The notes beneath the pieces are model-generated. The model worked only from the letters and a program-made list of their open reading frames with translations. It ran no database searches and was not told where the DNA came from. A program made the translations under genes and the position numbers. Below, piece by piece: positions 6,445-7,737 of a DNA stretch of 7,737 nt. Origin of the DNA: Sphingobacteriaceae bacterium UBA2059 (lineage in GTDB: Bacteria > Bacteroidota > Bacteroidia > Sphingobacteriales > Sphingobacteriaceae); assembly GCA_002332615.1 (NCBI GenBank), contig DDAL01000004.1, positions 108,621 through 116,357 on the forward strand, given 5' to 3'. Numbering within the stretch: position 1 is the stretch's first letter; every line of letters starts with the position of its first letter.

Positions 6445-6473
6445 CAAAGTTAACGTGGATAAGCAAGAACAAA
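6445..6473 (-). promoter_or_regulatory. Bacteroidota-type promoter for the metal ATPase gene
   Basis: On the minus strand, TTTG (6470-6473) is followed by a 17-bp spacer and TAACTTTG (6445-6452). This is an exact match to the Bacteroidota consensus TTTG-N(17-23)-TAnnTTTG. Transcription should start near 6438-6440, giving a leader of about 16-18 bases before ATG 6422. GTTAAC at 6449-6454 is a small palindrome overlapping the -7 box. I see no convincing counterpart facing the AraC gene. Confidence 0.65.
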
Positions 6474-6510
6474 CAGGTAAGAAAGCGTCATTTTTCAGTA
6501 CATTAGCTTT

Positions 6511-7413
6511 ATGAAATCGCTGCAGCTTTACAAAGAGGTAGAAATATTTGTTGAAGAGATTCCGGCACGTGAGTCTGACCCTCATAAACATAGTTTTTTT
6601 GAACTGATTTATGTACTTGAAGGTTCGGGATACCATATAATTAACCAGAATAGCTATAACTTTAGTAAAGGCGACGTTTTTTTACTTACACCGGACGACA
6701 GTCATACCTTTAAAGTAGAAACGCCCACGAAGTTTTGTGTAATTGATTTTACCAAAACGTTCTTTTCCAAGGATCAGCGCAACGAGGGAGACAAAGCCGA
6801 CGTAAGCGACTTTTTTATGAGGCTTGAGTACATATTTCATAACCATCATACTTTAAAGGGCTCTATCATTAAGCCGGGAGAGCGCACCTTGTTTAAAACG
6901 CTGATCAGTCAGCTGATGAAGGAAACCAGCCATGCACGGCCTTTTGCAAACATAATTCAGCAGAACATCGTTTTTTTACTCTTACACTTTATAGCCCGCA
7001 CCATTCAAAGCACCCTTACCCAAAGCGCCAGCGAGGGGGGTACAAAAAGCATTGTACATGCCGTTACATCCTACATTCAGCAAAACATTTACGATCCGGA
7101 AAGCATTAGGCTGGATACTATTGCTGCTCATTTTAATAAAACGGGCGACCACCTGAGCCGCTACTTTAAGCAACAAACGGGCAGCTCGCTCAAAACTTAC
7201 ATAACCCGCTACAAGGTAGACCTTATTAAAACACGACTTAAATTTAGCGACCTTACAATTTCGGAAATAGCACATGAACTACATTTCACAGATGAAAGCC
7301 ATTTGAATAAAACGTTTAAAAAGCTCACCGGCATGACGGCTAAAGAATTTAAAAAAGCAAACAAAAACGAGCAGATAAAGAAAAAGCTGCAGGAGCTTCC
7401 GCAGGCGCACTAG
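6511..7413 (+). CDS. AraC-family transcriptional regulator with N-terminal cupin domain
   Basis: This 300-residue cytoplasmic DNA-binding protein has an N-terminal sensor cupin at about 10-85: DPHKHSFFELIYVLEGSG with H25 and H27, SKGDVFLLTPDDSH at 52-65. A helical linker (100-175) follows, then a C-terminal AraC/XylS DNA-binding domain (about 183-283). The domain has two helix-turn-helix units: IRLDTIAAHFNKTGDHLSRY (199-218) and LTISEIAHELHFTDESHLNK (248-267), followed by the hallmark FKKLTGMTAKEFKK. A lysine-rich tail ends the protein. Length and order are standard. The ligand is not identifiable; such Bacteroidota regulators often sense sugars or small metabolites. ATG 6511 is used because the next methionine is at residue 103. 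The gene is divergent from the metal ATPase across 88 bp, so it may control that gene, itself, or something outside the window. No clean promoter is visible: TACATTAG at 6499-6506 is a 7-of-8 match to the -7 box but would give an almost leaderless mRNA. Confidence 0.93.
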   Translation: MKSLQLYKEVEIFVEEIPARESDPHKHSFFELIYVLEGSGYHIINQNSYNFSKGDVFLLTPDDSHTFKVETPTKFCVIDFTKTFFSKDQRNEGDKADVSDFFMRLEYIFHNHHTLKGSIIKPGERTLFKTLISQLMKETSHARPFANIIQQNIVFLLLHFIARTIQSTLTQSASEGGTKSIVHAVTSYIQQNIYDPESIRLDTIAAHFNKTGDHLSRYFKQQTGSSLKTYITRYKVDLIKTRLKFSDLTISEIAHELHFTDESHLNKTFKKLTGMTAKEFKKANKNEQIKKKLQELPQAH

Positions 7414-7428
7414 ACGGGCAGATAGATG

Positions 7429-7466
7429 CAGGCGCTCATATACGCCAGCGCCTGGACTTCCTTTTG
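7429..7466 (+). terminator. Hairpin after the AraC gene, probable terminator
   Basis: CAGGCGCT (7429-7436) and AGCGCCTG (7447-7454) form a perfect, GC-rich 8-bp stem with a 10-base loop, 15 bp after the regulator stop codon. A pyrimidine-rich stretch, CTTCCTTTTG, follows (from 7457), which is a poor but present T tract. Position and stem strength favour transcription termination. Confidence 0.5.
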
Positions 7467-7561
7467 TATAAGACGGACAGGCCGTAGACAGGCCACGTAC
7501 CTTCCGGCAGATGATGCCTGGCCGTGCCCGCCATCTGCCCGTGATGATTCCAAGCGAAAAC

Positions 7562-7605
7562 ATGGACTCATCACGGACTCATCATGGCTGCATCATGGGC
7601 GCATC
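7562..7605. repeat. Four tandem imperfect 11-bp repeats
   Basis: The units are ATGGACTCATC, ACGGACTCATC, ATGGCTGCATC and ATGGGCGCATC, directly abutting, with consensus AyGGnCnCATC-like. Units 1 and 2 differ at one base. Units 3 and 4 diverge from them mainly at positions 5-7. Eleven bp is close to one DNA helical turn, so the units would face one side of the helix, but chance slippage repeats look the same. Confidence 0.7.
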
Positions 7606-7632
7606 CACTGCCTGTACCGCACTATAAGTAAA

Positions 7633-7675
7633 GCATGCCGGTTGTGGCTTTGGGTTTTAAAGCTGCCGGCTATGC
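7633..7675. other. Imperfect 43-base hairpin
   Basis: Stem arms are GCAT+GCCGG (7633-7641) with CCGGC+ATGC (7666-7675, one bulged T at 7671), then an internal loop (5 bases left, 2 right), then GCTTT (7647-7651) with AAAGC (7659-7663) closing a 7-base loop. In total 14 base pairs form. No T run follows on either strand, so an intrinsic terminator is unlikely. It may be part of a structured RNA or simply an inverted repeat. Confidence 0.4.
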
Positions 7676-7737
7676 AAGCAGGACAGGTGGCGGACTATCC
7701 GTCAGGATAAAAATCGGGAAGCAGCTATAGGAAGCCG

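Larger units (their letters stand above)
7414..7737. other. Non-coding, repeat- and hairpin-rich stretch
   Basis: No convincing gene lies in these 324 bases: open frames on both strands give low-complexity or Cys/Trp/Arg-rich translations without family resemblance. The segment looks more GC-rich than the regulator gene before it. Apart from the probable terminator it holds a second hairpin, GGCAGATG (7506-7513) with CATCTGCC (7532-7539); a 10-bp inverted pair ACGGGCAGAT (7414-7423) and ATCTGCCCGT (7533-7542); a direct repeat GACAGGCC at 7476-7483 and 7487-7494, offset by 11 bp; a four-unit 11-bp tandem array; and a long imperfect hairpin at 7633-7675. It could be a spacer, a decayed gene or a small RNA locus. 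Confidence 0.5.

Noticed and set aside
6504..6511. TAGCTTTA as the AraC gene promoter
   Set aside because: It overlaps the start codon, so transcription from it would begin inside the gene.
7426..7710. Plus-strand 94-codon open frame in the tail
   Set aside because: The translation is rich in Trp, Cys and Arg, overlaps the probable terminator and the tandem repeats, and resembles no family I know. It is most likely a chance frame in GC-rich DNA.
7682..7737. Possible 3' end of a minus-strand gene entering from the right edge
   Set aside because: Two minus-strand frames are open for a few codons to the edge (one ends at a TGA near 7702, another reads to a TAG near 7682), but neither gives a recognisable C terminus.

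Overview
The window reads as chromosomal DNA from a member of the Bacteroidota. It carries the 5' tip of a SusC-type and the 3' part of a SusD-type outer-membrane nutrient uptake gene, next to a DUF5017-like lipoprotein. It also has a near-perfect Bacteroidota promoter (TTTG, 17 bp, TAACTTTG) and no clear Shine-Dalgarno sequences. Genus cannot be settled from the sequence; a Cytophagales- or Sphingobacteriales-like organism is a reasonable guess.

Layout, left to right. Bases 1-975 (minus strand) hold the wreck of a susCD-type locus: the first 40 codons of a TonB-dependent receptor gene run, out of frame, into the last ~208 codons of a SusD gene. A lipoprotein gene follows and leaves the window at base 1. 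Bases 989-3068 (minus) hold an overlapping pair: a flippase-like membrane protein (LPG_synthase_TM family) and a membrane-anchored GT2 glycosyltransferase. Both apparently start at TTG. Bases 3135-3824 (minus) encode a DJ-1/PfpI-superfamily protein resembling Hsp31/glyoxalase III. Divergent from it is ruvC (3906-4484, plus), and the 81-bp space between them holds a perfect 14-bp palindrome. ruvC converges on a P1B-4-type metal-exporting ATPase (4503-6422, minus) with only 18 bp between stop codons. An AraC-family regulator (6511-7413, plus) is divergent from the ATPase across 88 bp. Bases 7414-7737 contain no convincing gene, but they hold several hairpins and a short array of four 11-bp tandem repeats.

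How the parts may work together. The flippase-like protein and the glycosyltransferase form a translationally coupled module that probably acts on a lipid-linked or envelope glycan; the substrate is unknown. The ATPase probably exports a divalent transition metal (Co2+, Fe2+ or Zn2+ in characterised relatives), and the divergent AraC protein is a candidate but unproven regulator. The DJ-1-like protein suggests a carbonyl-stress or protein-repair role. RuvC is housekeeping recombination. The susCD remnant should no longer import anything, although the rest of its uptake locus may continue to the left.

I found no CRISPR array, tRNA, rRNA, transposase or phage gene. The most unusual items are the susC/susD deletion junction, the glycine-rich repeats inserted in the SusD remnant, the palindrome inside the predicted DJ-1 promoter, and the structured, repeat-bearing non-coding tail.
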